Shown here: piece by piece, positions 1 to 9,744 of the stretch
How positions within the stretch are numbered: position 1 is the first letter of the stretch
Layout of the letters: the number at the start of each line of letters is the position of its first letter
Assembly (NCBI GenBank): GCA_964577115.1
Contig: CAZNXJ010000012.1
Location: forward strand, 103,082-167,081
Direction: 5' to 3'
DNA length: 64,000 bases
DNA from: CAZNXJ01 sp964577115
Lineage (GTDB): Bacteria > Planctomycetota > Planctomycetia > Pirellulales > Pirellulaceae
Position numbers and translations under genes: made by a program
The notes under the pieces: model-generated
Told to the model about the DNA's origin: nothing
The model's database searches: none
Seen by the model: the letters and a program-made list of their open reading frames with translations, nothing else

Positions 1-2
1 GC

Positions 3-743
3 CGCCGTCCGGGCCGGTTTGGAGGCGACTTCGAGGGCCGTACTCGGCTGCTGACGACGATCATCGAACGCATTCGCAGCGAGATTCCAGGGCTCGCCGT
101 CGCCGTACGGCTGAGTGTCTTCGATTCGCCTCCCTTTCACCGAGTGGATGGGGTGGGGCAACCGGTGGATTTTTCCGAGCATCTTCCGTACGAGCTCGGG
201 TTCGGTGTCCGAGCTGATCAGCCGCTCGAGCCGGATTTGGAAGAGCCGCTGCGGCTAATGCGCCGGCTCGTTGAACTCGGCGTGGTCGCGGTCAACGTGT
301 CCTGCGGCAGCCCCTATTACAACCCGCACATGCAGCGCCCGGCGATATTCCCGCCGAGCGACGGTTATCCGCCACCCGAAGACCCGCTCGTCGGCGTCGC
401 GCGTCAGATTCACACAGCGCGCTTGTGCAAACAGGCGGTTCCGCAGTTGCCAATGGTTGGTACCGGCTATACCTATCTTCAAGACTTCCTGCCGCACGTC
501 GCGCAGGCCGTCGTTCGCGAGGGATGGATCGATGCGGTTGGGATCGGCCGCATGACGCTGTCCTATCCTGAATTGCCTCGCGATTGTCTCGAGCACGGGC
601 AGCTACACCGGAAACGCGTGTGCCGCACGTTCAGTGACTGCACGACGGGGCCGCGGAAGGGGCTGGTTTCGGGCTGCTATCCGCTGGACCCCTACTACAA
701 AGCATTGCCGGAAGCCAAGCAGCTCAAGGAGGCCAAAGCTTGA
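3..743 (+). CDS. NADH:flavin oxidoreductase (Old Yellow Enzyme family), C-terminal part
   Basis: The reading frame is open from the left edge, so the N-terminus lies outside the window. Visible residues match the second half of an OYE-type TIM barrel. A GGDFEGRTR segment corresponds to the family's GGSLENRxR helix and is followed by a VRLS strand. Later come the VNVSCGSPYYNP segment and a VGIGRMTLSYPELP segment, the strand and loop that bind the FMN phosphate. The end is Cys-rich (CRTFSDCTTGP, then VSGCYPLDPYY), as in larger 2,4-dienoyl-CoA-reductase-like members, but the protein stops soon after, so no extra NAD(P)-binding domain follows. Such enzymes use FMN and NAD(P)H to reduce activated alkenes; the substrate cannot be inferred. 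The next gene, mfd, starts about 125 bases downstream with no evident link. Confidence 0.85.
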   Translation, partial: RRPGRFGGDFEGRTRLLTTIIERIRSEIPGLAVAVRLSVFDSPPFHRVDGVGQPVDFSEHLPYELGFGVRADQPLEPDLEEPLRLMRRLVELGVVAVNVSCGSPYYNPHMQRPAIFPPSDGYPPPEDPLVGVARQIHTARLCKQAVPQLPMVGTGYTYLQDFLPHVAQAVVREGWIDAVGIGRMTLSYPELPRDCLEHGQLHRKRVCRTFSDCTTGPRKGLVSGCYPLDPYYKALPEAKQLKEAKA

Positions 744-867
744 AGGTTTACGCGCGCGGAACCTCGCGGGGCGGTCCTGGTCGGAAGCTTGTGCCGGGTT
801 GGATGGGAGATCGCAGTAGCCGAAACGGCAGCCATCCGCATACGATTGGCATCTTGATAACCGCCTC

Positions 868-3800
868 GTGCCTTTGCTCGTGACACGCTCGATGTCCGCC
901 GTACCGCGTTCTTCGGCCACTTACCAACGACTTGATCAGCTCGTCTCCGTGTGGGACGACGACCGAGCGTTCGCGTTGGCCGTAGCGCATTTGCATGCGG
1001 GGCGCGGCCTCACGTTCGATAATGTTGTGGGAGGGTCGCGAGCGCTCCTGGCTGCGGCGCTCGCCCGGCGCTGCCCTTCCCAGTTGCTGGTGGTTACCGC
1101 TGGTCCGCGGCAGATGGACGAGCTGGCTGCCGAACTGCCGCTGTTTACGGACGCGTCGCTACGGACCTTCCCGGCGTGGGAAGCGGGGCTCGCGGAGCGT
1201 GATCTGGCGGACGTGATCTATGGCGAGCGGCTTTCGCTGCTGAAGCAGTTGGCCGCGGGTCACTCGGTGCCGCGCCTGATCGTCACGTCGATCCAAAGTC
1301 TCCAGCAGCCGGTGACCTCGCCCGCCACTTTGAGTGCACGCAGCCGATTGATCCGCGTTGGCGATCGACTGGACGTGGACGAACTGCTGCGCTGGCTTGC
1401 GGAGAACCGTTTTCACGGCAGCCCGGCGGTCGCGCTGCCGGGCGAGTTTGCGCGGCGCGGTGGCATTCTCGATATCTTTGCGCCGGGATGGAGCGAACCG
1501 GTGCGGATCGAGATGTTCGGCGACGAAGTCGAATCGATGCGCCGGTTTAATCCCGAGACGCAGCGCAGCAGCGAGTCGGTCGAGTCGATCGAGATCGCGA
1601 TGTTCGAGTCGGTTGCCGCCGAGGATGCGCATTTCGCCGAGTTTCTCGAGGACGGTGCGTGGGTTTTGCTGTTCGAACCCGAAGAAATCGGGCAAAGCGG
1701 CCAACAATACGTTGCCCGCCAGGACTCCCCCGAGCGTGTCTTTTCGCTGAGCGAAGTATTTCAGTCGCTGGCGGGCCTGCCGACGGCGAACGCTGCGGCG
1801 ATTGCCGTGGCGACCGATCGCGATACGCATCGACTGGCCGTGGAAACCGTCGAACACTTTAGCGGCGAAGTGGGACGAGTCCGGCAGGAGTTCGAACGCA
1901 TCGCAGCGTCGCAGCAGGTCTTCATGGTCGCGGAAACCGAGGCCGAGGTTCAGCGGCTTGGTGAATTGCTCGAGCCGAGCAGCGTTGCGCGCGAGGGCCG
2001 TTTGCAGTTTGCGCTCGGGCGGCTTTCAAGTGGATTTCAGTTAGCTCGCGAAGGAATCATTGTTCTCAGCGGGAACGACCTCTTTCAGCGCACGCTCGTC
2101 AAACGGACCACGGCTCGCCGAGCACCCAGTAAGCCGCTCGACAGCTTCCTCGATCTCCGCAGTGGCGACCTGGTCGTGCACCTGGCGCACGGCATCGGCC
2201 GGTATCGCGGCATGCAGTTGCTCGATAAGGATGGCCGAGCCGAGGAGCATCTGACCATCGAGTTCGATGGCGGGGCGAAGATCTATGTGCCGGCCTCGCG
2301 CATTAACCTCGTCCAGAAATACGTCGGCGGCGCGAAAACTCGTCCGGCACTGGCCAAGCTGGGCGGAAAGTCCTGGATTCGCCAGAAGGAAGCCGCGCAG
2401 CGCGCTGTGCAGGACGTTGCCGCCGAGATGCTCGAGCTCCAAGCCGCTCGGACCGCGCGGCCGGGGATTGCCTTCGCGCCGGATTCGGAGTGGCAGCGCG
2501 AGTTCGATGCCTCGTTCCCATACGATGAAACGCCGGACCAGCTGCGCGCAATCGAGGCTATCAAAGAGGACATGGAGTCCGCGCGCCCGATGGATCGGCT
2601 GTTGTGCGGCGATGTCGGATACGGCAAGACCGAACTCGCCATGCGCGCGGCGTTCAAGGCCGTCGAGAGCGGCTACCAAGTGGCGGTTCTCGTCCCGACG
2701 ACCGTGCTTGCGGAGCAACATTATCAGAATTTCCGCGAGCGCATGGCCGAGTTTCCGCTGACCATCGCGCGACTCAGCCGCTTTGCCTCAACCGCCGAAC
2801 AGCGGGAAACACTAAAGGGGCTCAAAGCCGGCGGCATCGACATCGTCATCGGCACGCACCGGCTGGCGTCGAAGGACGTCAAGTTCAACAACCTCGGACT
2901 GGTCATCATCGACGAAGAACAACGGTTCGGCGTCGATGTGAAGGAGCGATTGAAGAGCTTACGGTCGAGCGTGGACGTGCTAACCATGACGGCGACCCCC
3001 ATTCCGCGCACGCTGCACATGTCGCTGGTTGGCGTGCGCGATATCTCGAATCTCGAAACGCCGCCGCAGGACCGCATCGCCGTCGAAACCAAGGTGACAC
3101 GCTGGAACAACGAGCTGATTCGACATGCGATCCTGCGCGAGCTACAGCGCGGCGGGCAGATCTTTTTCGTGCACAACCGCGTTCAGGACATCGAAGTTGT
3201 CGCTCGCAAACTCAAGTTCATCGTTCCAGAGATCAGCATCGGGATCGCTCACGGGCAGATGCCTGAAGAGCAACTCGAAGAAGTCATGGTGGGCTTTGTA
3301 GCACACCAGTTCGACCTCTTGCTGGCGACCACGATTGTGGAAAGCGGACTGGATATCCCGAATGCGAATACGATCTTCATCGACGAAGCCGATATGTACG
3401 GGCTGGCCGACTTGCACCAGCTCCGCGGCCGCGTCGGACGGTACAAGCATCGAGCGTACTGTTATCTGCTGATTGACCCGCACAAGCACGTGACCCCCAA
3501 TGCCGCGCGGCGACTGCGCGCGATCGAGGAATTCAGCGAGATGGGAGCGGGGTTTGCGATTGCAATGCGGGACCTCGAAATTCGCGGCGCCGGGAATCTA
3601 CTGGGGACGGAACAGAGCGGCCATATTGCGGCGGTGGGCTACGAGCTGTACTGCCAGTTGCTGGAAACGGCCGTACGCGCCTTGCGCCGGCTGCCTCCCC
3701 GCCTGGCAATCGACGTGGATATACATCTGCCCATCGAAGCGTATCTCCCGGACGATTACATCGGCGACATGCGGCTGAAGATCGATCTGTACCGGCGATT

Positions 3801-4131
3801 GGCACATTTGGCGAACGACGGCGAGCTCGAAGACTTCCGACGCGAACTGGAGGATCGCTTCGGCGCACTTCCAGCTCCGGCCGAAGGTATGCTCGAACTG
3901 GCTCAGCTCCGCATCGACGCCTCGCTGTGGCAGGTAAGCGCCATCTATCTGGAAGATGAATATCTGGTTCTGCAGTATGCCGATCATTCACGGATGAAGA
4001 CGCTCAATGCGAGGATCGGGCGCAAACTGCGGCTGGTGGACCAGCGTCTTGCGTATCTTCCCTTGCCTTCGCCGATCCCCGACGGACCCGAGCTTTTAGG
4101 GATCGCAAAATCGGTGTTGCGACCCGCGTAG
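868..4131 (+). CDS. mfd: Transcription-repair coupling factor Mfd
   Basis: This ATP-dependent translocase removes stalled RNA polymerase at DNA lesions and recruits UvrA. At 1087 residues it is close to the usual 1100-1150. The N-terminal third is UvrB-like (RRGGILDIFAPG near residue 195). A CarD-like RNA-polymerase-interacting domain begins near residue 434 (DLVVHLAHGIGRYRG). The SF2 motor follows: Walker A GDVGYGKTE near 581, DEEQ box near 682, TATPIPRTL after it, then QLRGRVGR in motif VI. The C-terminal TRCF domain, which masks the UvrA site, is present. The listed start is a GTG; an ATG at 892 (MSAVPRSS) is as good, and neither has a clear Shine-Dalgarno. All motor motifs are intact, so the protein should be active. 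Confidence 0.97.
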   Translation: MPLLVTRSMSAVPRSSATYQRLDQLVSVWDDDRAFALAVAHLHAGRGLTFDNVVGGSRALLAAALARRCPSQLLVVTAGPRQMDELAAELPLFTDASLRTFPAWEAGLAERDLADVIYGERLSLLKQLAAGHSVPRLIVTSIQSLQQPVTSPATLSARSRLIRVGDRLDVDELLRWLAENRFHGSPAVALPGEFARRGGILDIFAPGWSEPVRIEMFGDEVESMRRFNPETQRSSESVESIEIAMFESVAAEDAHFAEFLEDGAWVLLFEPEEIGQSGQQYVARQDSPERVFSLSEVFQSLAGLPTANAAAIAVATDRDTHRLAVETVEHFSGEVGRVRQEFERIAASQQVFMVAETEAEVQRLGELLEPSSVAREGRLQFALGRLSSGFQLAREGIIVLSGNDLFQRTLVKRTTARRAPSKPLDSFLDLRSGDLVVHLAHGIGRYRGMQLLDKDGRAEEHLTIEFDGGAKIYVPASRINLVQKYVGGAKTRPALAKLGGKSWIRQKEAAQRAVQDVAAEMLELQAARTARPGIAFAPDSEWQREFDASFPYDETPDQLRAIEAIKEDMESARPMDRLLCGDVGYGKTELAMRAAFKAVESGYQVAVLVPTTVLAEQHYQNFRERMAEFPLTIARLSRFASTAEQRETLKGLKAGGIDIVIGTHRLASKDVKFNNLGLVIIDEEQRFGVDVKERLKSLRSSVDVLTMTATPIPRTLHMSLVGVRDISNLETPPQDRIAVETKVTRWNNELIRHAILRELQRGGQIFFVHNRVQDIEVVARKLKFIVPEISIGIAHGQMPEEQLEEVMVGFVAHQFDLLLATTIVESGLDIPNANTIFIDEADMYGLADLHQLRGRVGRYKHRAYCYLLIDPHKHVTPNAARRLRAIEEFSEMGAGFAIAMRDLEIRGAGNLLGTEQSGHIAAVGYELYCQLLETAVRALRRLPPRLAIDVDIHLPIEAYLPDDYIGDMRLKIDLYRRLAHLANDGELEDFRRELEDRFGALPAPAEGMLELAQLRIDASLWQVSAIYLEDEYLVLQYADHSRMKTLNARIGRKLRLVDQRLAYLPLPSPIPDGPELLGIAKSVLRPA

Positions 4132-4405
4132 TGCATTCCTATAATCCCGCCCCGCGCCAGTGCGTAACCCTGCGCACGCGCTAGGGGAGATGGAACGTCT
4201 GGGCACGTACGAACGCAGGTCCTCACAACGGCAAGCCGACCCGGTGATCGATCACTTCTCGAACCGACAACCGCGTGACTCTCGGCCCACGGACCGATCT
4301 GCGCAGCCGCACGATGCTTTGCGATCGCGAGCCCGAGGGTTCGCGACGCGATTGGCAGGAATCGCGAGCCAAGGTGCCGCGCGATCCTGGCTGAGGCGCA
4401 GGCTG

Positions 4406-5665
4406 ATGCAGGCCGGGTACATCGTCGTGGGTGTATCGGGTGGGCTGGTGCTCGTCGCCGGCTGCACGCATAGCCGGTGGGCCTGGTGGCCCATGGCGCG
4501 CGAATCGCGGACAGCAACAGCAGCTGCGGCGGTGGCGGAGACTCCGCAGGCGCCGATGACGGTGAATCACGCGCCTCCGCCGGAAAATGCCCCGCGTTCC
4601 GTGGCCATGCCGGTCAGTTATCCGCAGCCGGCCAATGGTCCCCCGGTGAGCGCCGTTCCTGATAGCCCGGTTCCCGACGGCTTCTCGGAATTTGAGCCGG
4701 CAAAGATTATGGCTCGAGTGGGCGAGGAAGTGATTCTGGCGGGCGATTTGATGGGGCCCATCAACCAGGCGCTGGCCCCCTACCACGGCGTTAAATCGCC
4801 CGAGGAGATCGCGGCGACACGCGAAGCGCTGCTCCGTCGCCAGGTTCAGACGGCGGTGGAAAACAAGCTGATGTACGTTGCGGCCCTTCGCAACATTCCC
4901 ATCGACAAGCGAAAAGATGCGCTGCCGCAAATTTGGGAGCGGCTGCACACCAAGTTCGACGAAGAGGAACTGCCAAAGGCACTCGAACGAGCCAAGGTCG
5001 AAACGGCCGCGGATCTGGACGCCATTCTGCGGCAGTACGGCTGGTCGTTGGCCAAACAGCGCCGTCAGTACGCCGAGAAGCAAATCGGCCTGAGCGGCGC
5101 TGCGGAACATGTGAACAAACTCCCTGAGATCACGCATCAGGATCTGCTTGATTACTACTTGGAGCACGTCGAGGAGTTCGAGCAGCCCGCGATGGCGCGC
5201 TGGGAGCAACTGAGCGTTCGCTTTGATCGGACGGCCAGCCGCGAAGAGGCCTACGCGCAGATCGTCCGGATGGGCAACGAAGTGGTGCTCGGCGGCGCCC
5301 CGTTGTGGGCCGTCGCCAAACGCGACTCGCACGATGCGAATGCCCCAGAAGGAGGCCAGCACGACTGGACCACCCAGGGCAGTCTTGTCTCCAAACCGCT
5401 CGATGCGGCGATATTCAGCCTGCCCATCGGCGAGATGAGTCAGATCATCGAGGACGACCGTGGTTTCCACATTGTGCGGGTGCTCGAGCGACGCGAGGCA
5501 ACTCGTACGCCGTTCACAGAAGCACAGGCCGAAATTCGCAAAAAGATCCAGGCCGAGATGCGGCAAAACGCATTCGCGGAGTACGTCGCGCGGCTCCGCC
5601 AGGAAATTCCGGTCTGGACGATCTACGACTCGGAGGAGGCCGAAGAGCCATCCAACCTTTATTGA
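4406..5665 (+). CDS. PpiC/SurA-like peptidyl-prolyl isomerase lipoprotein
   Basis: This is a predicted envelope chaperone and prolyl isomerase. I chose the ATG at 4406 because it begins a lipoprotein signal: hydrophobic stretch YIVVGVSGGLVLVAGC with lipobox LVAGC and lipidated Cys20. The frame stays open upstream to 4160, but that part is Arg/Ser-rich and unlike protein. A Pro/Ala-rich linker (about residues 25-85) precedes a SurA-N-like helical domain. A parvulin domain spans about 258-375, with QPAMARWEQLSVRF, the GGQHDWTTQG loop and FHIVRVLERR. The protein ends with an acidic tail. It should fold or survey proteins crossing the periplasm. It lies between mfd and a CYTH gene on the same strand with gaps of about 190-270 bases, so co-transcription is possible but not shown. 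Confidence 0.88.
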   Translation: MQAGYIVVGVSGGLVLVAGCTHSRWAWWPMARESRTATAAAAVAETPQAPMTVNHAPPPENAPRSVAMPVSYPQPANGPPVSAVPDSPVPDGFSEFEPAKIMARVGEEVILAGDLMGPINQALAPYHGVKSPEEIAATREALLRRQVQTAVENKLMYVAALRNIPIDKRKDALPQIWERLHTKFDEEELPKALERAKVETAADLDAILRQYGWSLAKQRRQYAEKQIGLSGAAEHVNKLPEITHQDLLDYYLEHVEEFEQPAMARWEQLSVRFDRTASREEAYAQIVRMGNEVVLGGAPLWAVAKRDSHDANAPEGGQHDWTTQGSLVSKPLDAAIFSLPIGEMSQIIEDDRGFHIVRVLERREATRTPFTEAQAEIRKKIQAEMRQNAFAEYVARLRQEIPVWTIYDSEEAEEPSNLY

Positions 5666-5855
5666 TCCGGTCGCCGGCGCGCCTCGCGACACCGATCTAC
5701 AATTCTTTCGCGGGGCCACGGCGAGCACGCTGCGAGAGACTCTTGCGAGCCGGTAGTGCTCGGCGCACAATCGGATTTTCGCCACGGGGCGGCCGCTGGG
5801 GCCGATGGCGTCCGATGCCACCTTGGCACGAGGGGGCGCGCCGAAAGGGCAGGGG

Positions 5856-6386
5856 ATGGAGGTACGTCACAATCTCGAGATCAAAGCCCGGCTCGAAAAT
5901 TCGGGTGCGACTCGGAAGGTCGTCCAACAGCTTGCCACGCGGCGTGTGGGCTCGCAGGTTCAGACCGACACCTATTTCTACTGCCGGCATGGGCGGCTCA
6001 AGCTCCGCCAAATTGTGGGGCACAACGCCCAGCTGATCTGGTATGAGCGGCCCGACACGATTTCCCCGAAAACCAGCCGGTATCATCTCGTCGAGGTCGC
6101 GGACGGCGATACGGTACGAGCGGCCCTGTCCGCCGCACTGGGTGTGCGCTGTAGTGTGAAGAAGCGCCGCGAGATTTTCATGTACCGCAACGTGCGGATC
6201 CACTTGGATCGCGTCGAAGAGCTCGGGGAATTTCTCGAACTCGAGGCGGTCGTCGAGCCGCAGGGGAGCTGGGACGAGGCGGAACGGCTCGTGCGTGATC
6301 TCATGGAACGCCTCCAAATCAGCTCGGCCAGCCTGCTCGAGTCCTCGTACGGTGACCTGCTGTCTGTCCCAGAATCGAGCGACTGA
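5856..6386 (+). CDS. CYTH domain protein (CyaB / thiamine-triphosphatase-like)
   Basis: At 176 residues this is one CYTH domain, the fold of class IV adenylate cyclase (CyaB, about 180 aa) and triphosphate tunnel metalloenzymes. It opens with NLEIKAR, the signature acidic/basic first strand that binds the triphosphate. Further strands read TDTYFYC, GRLKLRQI and LIWYERPD, with repeated basic residues facing the tunnel, then VRIHLDRVEELGEFLELEAV, which supplies the paired glutamates. Family members hydrolyse or cyclise organic triphosphates using Mg or Mn; sequence alone does not separate CyaB from triphosphatase activity. The start at 5856 puts the family motif near residue 6 and follows a GGGCAGGGG purine stretch; an in-frame ATG at 5805 would add 17 unlikely residues. 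Confidence 0.85.
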   Translation: MEVRHNLEIKARLENSGATRKVVQQLATRRVGSQVQTDTYFYCRHGRLKLRQIVGHNAQLIWYERPDTISPKTSRYHLVEVADGDTVRAALSAALGVRCSVKKRREIFMYRNVRIHLDRVEELGEFLELEAVVEPQGSWDEAERLVRDLMERLQISSASLLESSYGDLLSVPESSD

Positions 6387-6623
6387 GCCGCGAAGGGCTT
6401 ATTCCGCCGGCTCGTAGGCGAATTGTCGAACGACGCGCCGGGCGTTAAACTGCGTTCTCGCTGAATCGGTACCGCACGCCGAAGCTGAAGGATCACCGCC
6501 GGGCTCGCCTCGCTGTTACCGGCCGGTGCTCAGCTGTTGTAGGTGCGCAATCTGCAAAAATGTGACATTCGACCGCTCACCCAGCTGCTTTGTGGTGAGC
6601 GAACAGTGGAAAAGGGTTTCGCG

Positions 6624-7919
6624 ATGCCGGACGGTGTGAAGCTGCGCTTCAATTCCGAAGAGTACGAGTTGCCTGTCGTTCAGGGAACGGAAGACGAGCG
6701 CGCGATCGACATCAGCCGGCTTCGAGCGGAAAGTGGCCTGTGCACGCTGGACGAAGGCTACGCGAACACCGCTTCGACGAAGAGTGCCATCACGTACCTC
6801 GATGGCGAAAAAGGGATCCTTCGCTACCGCGGCTACCCGATCGAGGAACTGGCTGCTCACTGCGACTTCGTCGAAGTCTCCTATCTGCTGATTTATGGCG
6901 AGTTGCCGAACAAGCAGCAGCTCGAGGCGTTTCGCGAATCGATTCGCCGACACACAATGATTCATGAGGACATGAAGGCGTTCTACAACGGATTTCCGCG
7001 GAACGCGCACCCGATGGCGACACTGTCCTCGGTCGTGAGTGCTCTATCAACCTTCTACCAGGACTCGCTCAACCCCCACGACCCGCGGCAGGTCGAGATC
7101 TCGATCCACCGGCTGCTCGCAAAGCTGCCGACGATTTCCGCCTACAGTTATAAGAAGTCGATCGGCCAGCCGTTCATCTACCCGCAGAACGCGCTATCGT
7201 ATTGCGAGAACTTCCTACAGATGATGTTTGCGGTTCCGGCTGAGCCCTACGAGATCGACCCAGATTTCGTGGACGCCTTGAACCTGCTGCTTATCGTGCA
7301 CGCCGACCACGAACAGAATTGCAGCACTTCGACCGTGCGGATGGTGGGGTCGTCGAACGCGAACCTGTTTGCTTCGATCTCCGCTGGCATCTGTGCCCTC
7401 TGGGGGCCGCTCCACGGCGGGGCGAACGAAGCGGTCGTCGATATGCTCGAACAGATCATCGCTGACGGCGGGAACGTGAAACGCTACGTCGATATGGCGA
7501 AGGACAAGAAGAGCGGTTTTCGGCTCATGGGCTTCGGGCATCGCGTTTATAAGAACTACGACCCGCGCGCGACCATCATCAAGAGCACCTGCAACAAGCT
7601 GCTTTCGAAGTTGCAGTTGAAGGATCCCTTGTTCGACGTCGCTAAACAGCTCGAAGAGGTGGCGCTGAACGACCCGTACTTCATCGAGAAGAAACTCTAT
7701 CCGAACGTCGACTTCTATTCGGGCGTCATTTATCGAGCGATCGGGATTCCCGTGCAGATGTTCACTGTGCTCTTCGCCATCGGTCGCTTGCCGGGATGGA
7801 TTGCTCACTGGGTCGAGATGCACCGGTCCGAGTCGAAGCGGATTGCTCGGCCCCGGCAAGTATACGTCGGACCGCCAGAGCGCAAGTGGATTCCCATCGA
7901 GCAGCGACCGGAAGGATAA
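6624..7919 (+). CDS. gltA: Citrate synthase (type II)
   Basis: The enzyme condenses oxaloacetate and acetyl-CoA to citrate at the entry of the TCA cycle. The ATG at 6624 (MPDGVKLRF) follows an AAAGGG site and gives 431 residues, close to E. coli GltA (427). An upstream GTG at 6543 is in frame but adds non-conserved sequence. The catalytic triad is visible: His264 in GPLHGGANE, His306 in GFGHRVYKNYDPR and Asp363 in NVDFYSGV. The N-terminal extension of about 50 residues is that of the hexameric, NADH-sensitive type, but regulation cannot be read from this sequence. The NUDIX gene starts 4 bases after the stop, so the two are very probably co-transcribed. Confidence 0.97.
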   Translation: MPDGVKLRFNSEEYELPVVQGTEDERAIDISRLRAESGLCTLDEGYANTASTKSAITYLDGEKGILRYRGYPIEELAAHCDFVEVSYLLIYGELPNKQQLEAFRESIRRHTMIHEDMKAFYNGFPRNAHPMATLSSVVSALSTFYQDSLNPHDPRQVEISIHRLLAKLPTISAYSYKKSIGQPFIYPQNALSYCENFLQMMFAVPAEPYEIDPDFVDALNLLLIVHADHEQNCSTSTVRMVGSSNANLFASISAGICALWGPLHGGANEAVVDMLEQIIADGGNVKRYVDMAKDKKSGFRLMGFGHRVYKNYDPRATIIKSTCNKLLSKLQLKDPLFDVAKQLEEVALNDPYFIEKKLYPNVDFYSGVIYRAIGIPVQMFTVLFAIGRLPGWIAHWVEMHRSESKRIARPRQVYVGPPERKWIPIEQRPEG

Positions 7920-7923
7920 CGGC

Positions 7924-8442
7924 GTGATCATCGACTCGACGGAAATTCTCGCGGCGCGGCGCTTTCGAGTTGTTCGGATTCGCGAGCGGATTGGCGAGCG
8001 GGAAACGTCGCGCGAAGTGGTACGCCATCCGGGGGCGGTCACTATTTTGCCCGTATTCGATGATGGCCGCGTATGTTTGATTCGCAACTACCGAGTGGCG
8101 GTCGATGAAGAACTGATCGAGCTACCGGCCGGTACACTGGAGCCGGACGAGGACCCCCGCACGACGGCCGAGCGAGAATTGATCGAGGAGACGGGGTATC
8201 GTGCCGCGAAGTGGGAAAAGCTGCATGAGTTTTTCCTCTCGCCCGGGATTCTTGATGAACGGATGCACGTCTACGTGGCGACGCAGCTGACCGGCGGCTC
8301 CCCGGCTCGGGAATTGGGCGAACAGATCGAGAATCTGATCGTTCCTTTCGACGAGGCAATGCAGATGGTCGAGGACGGTCGGATTCACGACGCGAAGACG
8401 ATGGTCGCATTGCTGCTCTACGGCAGGCGACAACGGCTCTGA
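7924..8442 (+). CDS. NUDIX hydrolase, ADP-ribose pyrophosphatase-like
   Basis: The protein has 172 residues. A complete Nudix box GX5EX7REUXEEXGU is present: it starts at GTLEPDE and ends at RELIEETGY. It is preceded by RNYRVAVDEELIELPAG, typical of ADP-ribose pyrophosphatases (NudF type), which cleave ADP-ribose to AMP and ribose 5-phosphate. The start is a GTG at 7924 preceded by GGAAGGA at good spacing; this ribosome binding site lies inside the end of gltA, so translation is probably coupled. The frame is open further upstream, but that part lies inside gltA. The 3' end overlaps the convergent RmlD-like gene by 25 bases. Confidence 0.9.
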   Translation: MIIDSTEILAARRFRVVRIRERIGERETSREVVRHPGAVTILPVFDDGRVCLIRNYRVAVDEELIELPAGTLEPDEDPRTTAERELIEETGYRAAKWEKLHEFFLSPGILDERMHVYVATQLTGGSPARELGEQIENLIVPFDEAMQMVEDGRIHDAKTMVALLLYGRRQRL

Positions 8443-9503
8443 AGCGGATTGCGATAGAGCACCTGTGCCAGGAGTTCCGGCGATCCGGGTTCATCGGCCG
8501 GCCGACGCCAATGCCAATCGCGGTCGGTAGGAACCCACTGCGGGTCTGCCGGCCACGGGTCGAAGGGCTCGAAGCCAAGCGCCTGGCGAAGCTTATCGCA
8601 GTTCATCGTAACGTTTCCCGCGCGCGGCGGAATGGGCCCCGCCTCGGTGCGCAAGCAACCCTGTAAATGGCGCGGGTGGTAGCCGCCGACGCGATTGACG
8701 ATCTGGGCGATTTGATAGAGGCTCAGCGGCCGCGGGCCGCCCGCGTGATACAAACCCGTCAGGTGGCTACCCAGGACACGGCGCGTCACGCGATTCAGGC
8801 AGTCCGTGTACGTCGGCGTGCGGACTTCGTCGTAGTAGAGCGTTGCCGGCTTGTCCTGCTTGAAACGCGACTGAATCCAGTCGATGGCTCCGGCGTGACC
8901 GTTGAAGCTGATCCCCATGGGTAACGAGATTCTCAGAATGCAGGACTCGGGCAGTTCGTGCTGGATGATCTGCTCGGCGTGCACCATCGTCTTGCCGTAA
9001 ACGGTGACCGGATCCGTGGGCGAGCTTTCGTCGTAGATGACGCCGGTCGCCCCGGAGAACACCAGGTCGATCGAAAGGTGGACGAGTCGAGCGGAAAATT
9101 GCCGAGCGGCCTCGACGAGGTTCATCGTTCCGAGCACGTTGATGCGCCATGCCATGGGCGGGTCAAGTTCGCAGTGGCGCAGGGCACAAGTGGCTTCGCT
9201 GTTCAGGATGCTGCGAAACCGGTAACGCTCGAACAGTTCAAGCAGCCCTTGGCGGCTATCAATGTTGCAGCCGACGATGCCGGGCCCGGTCAGGCGGAAG
9301 TTGTCCACGCGGCGCAGACCAACGACCTGCCCCGGATAACGCCGGTAGAAATAGTGGAACGCGTTGTACCCCGCAACGCCGGCAACGCCCGTCACGAGCA
9401 ACGGAAGCGGCGGATCGGGTAGCCTGGGAAAATGGCGTCGGGACGGCACGTTCAGCGGATACTGCGTCGAAACGGTCATCGGAGCAAAATGCGAGTTCAT
9501 CAT
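8418..9503 (-). CDS. RmlD-like SDR (dTDP-4-dehydrorhamnose reductase-type) with altered catalytic motif
   Basis: This is an extended short-chain dehydrogenase of 361 residues. A Rossmann motif TGVAGVAGYNAF binds NAD(P). The body resembles RmlD and MAT2B: NVLGTMNLVEAAR, then LVHLSIDLVFSG, then DPVTVYGKTMVHAEQ, and DEVRTPTYTDCLNRV. RmlD reduces dTDP-4-keto-rhamnose in nucleotide-sugar synthesis. In the YxxxK motif the lysine is replaced by methionine (YGKTM); the usual sequence is YGxTK. A lysine sits two places earlier, so activity may be changed or lost, as in non-catalytic MAT2B-like partners. Two adjacent ATGs (9503, 9500) follow a CAGGGAA site; the second has better spacing. The protein is longer than usual RmlD (about 300) because of extra N- and C-terminal residues. 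Confidence 0.8.
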   Translation of the reverse strand: MMNSHFAPMTVSTQYPLNVPSRRHFPRLPDPPLPLLVTGVAGVAGYNAFHYFYRRYPGQVVGLRRVDNFRLTGPGIVGCNIDSRQGLLELFERYRFRSILNSEATCALRHCELDPPMAWRINVLGTMNLVEAARQFSARLVHLSIDLVFSGATGVIYDESSPTDPVTVYGKTMVHAEQIIQHELPESCILRISLPMGISFNGHAGAIDWIQSRFKQDKPATLYYDEVRTPTYTDCLNRVTRRVLGSHLTGLYHAGGPRPLSLYQIAQIVNRVGGYHPRHLQGCLRTEAGPIPPRAGNVTMNCDKLRQALGFEPFDPWPADPQWVPTDRDWHWRRPADEPGSPELLAQVLYRNPLQSRCRLP

Positions 9504-9744
9504 TTCCCTGAATCATGCCAAGCCGCGTCGTAGCGCGGAATCCCCCTAGGGCTTTCTGACTTCGCGGGTACTCGCCCGAACCGCCGCGCCGTGCCCCCTT
9601 TCACCTATCTGCCCACCGCGCGCCCAGCGTCAACGCCACGACTGCCCAAGTACCCTGTCGTAGCGCGAACGGCAAAGGCGTTCCGAAAGCTGCGCAGCGT
9701 GTGGCAGTCGATCCCCACATACGAGGCGGCTGTTGGAGGTGGCG

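Noticed and set aside
4223..5821. Minus-strand open frame of 532 codons opposite the PpiC-like gene
   Set aside because: Shadow frame of the parvulin gene; Arg/Leu/His-rich with no recognisable motif.
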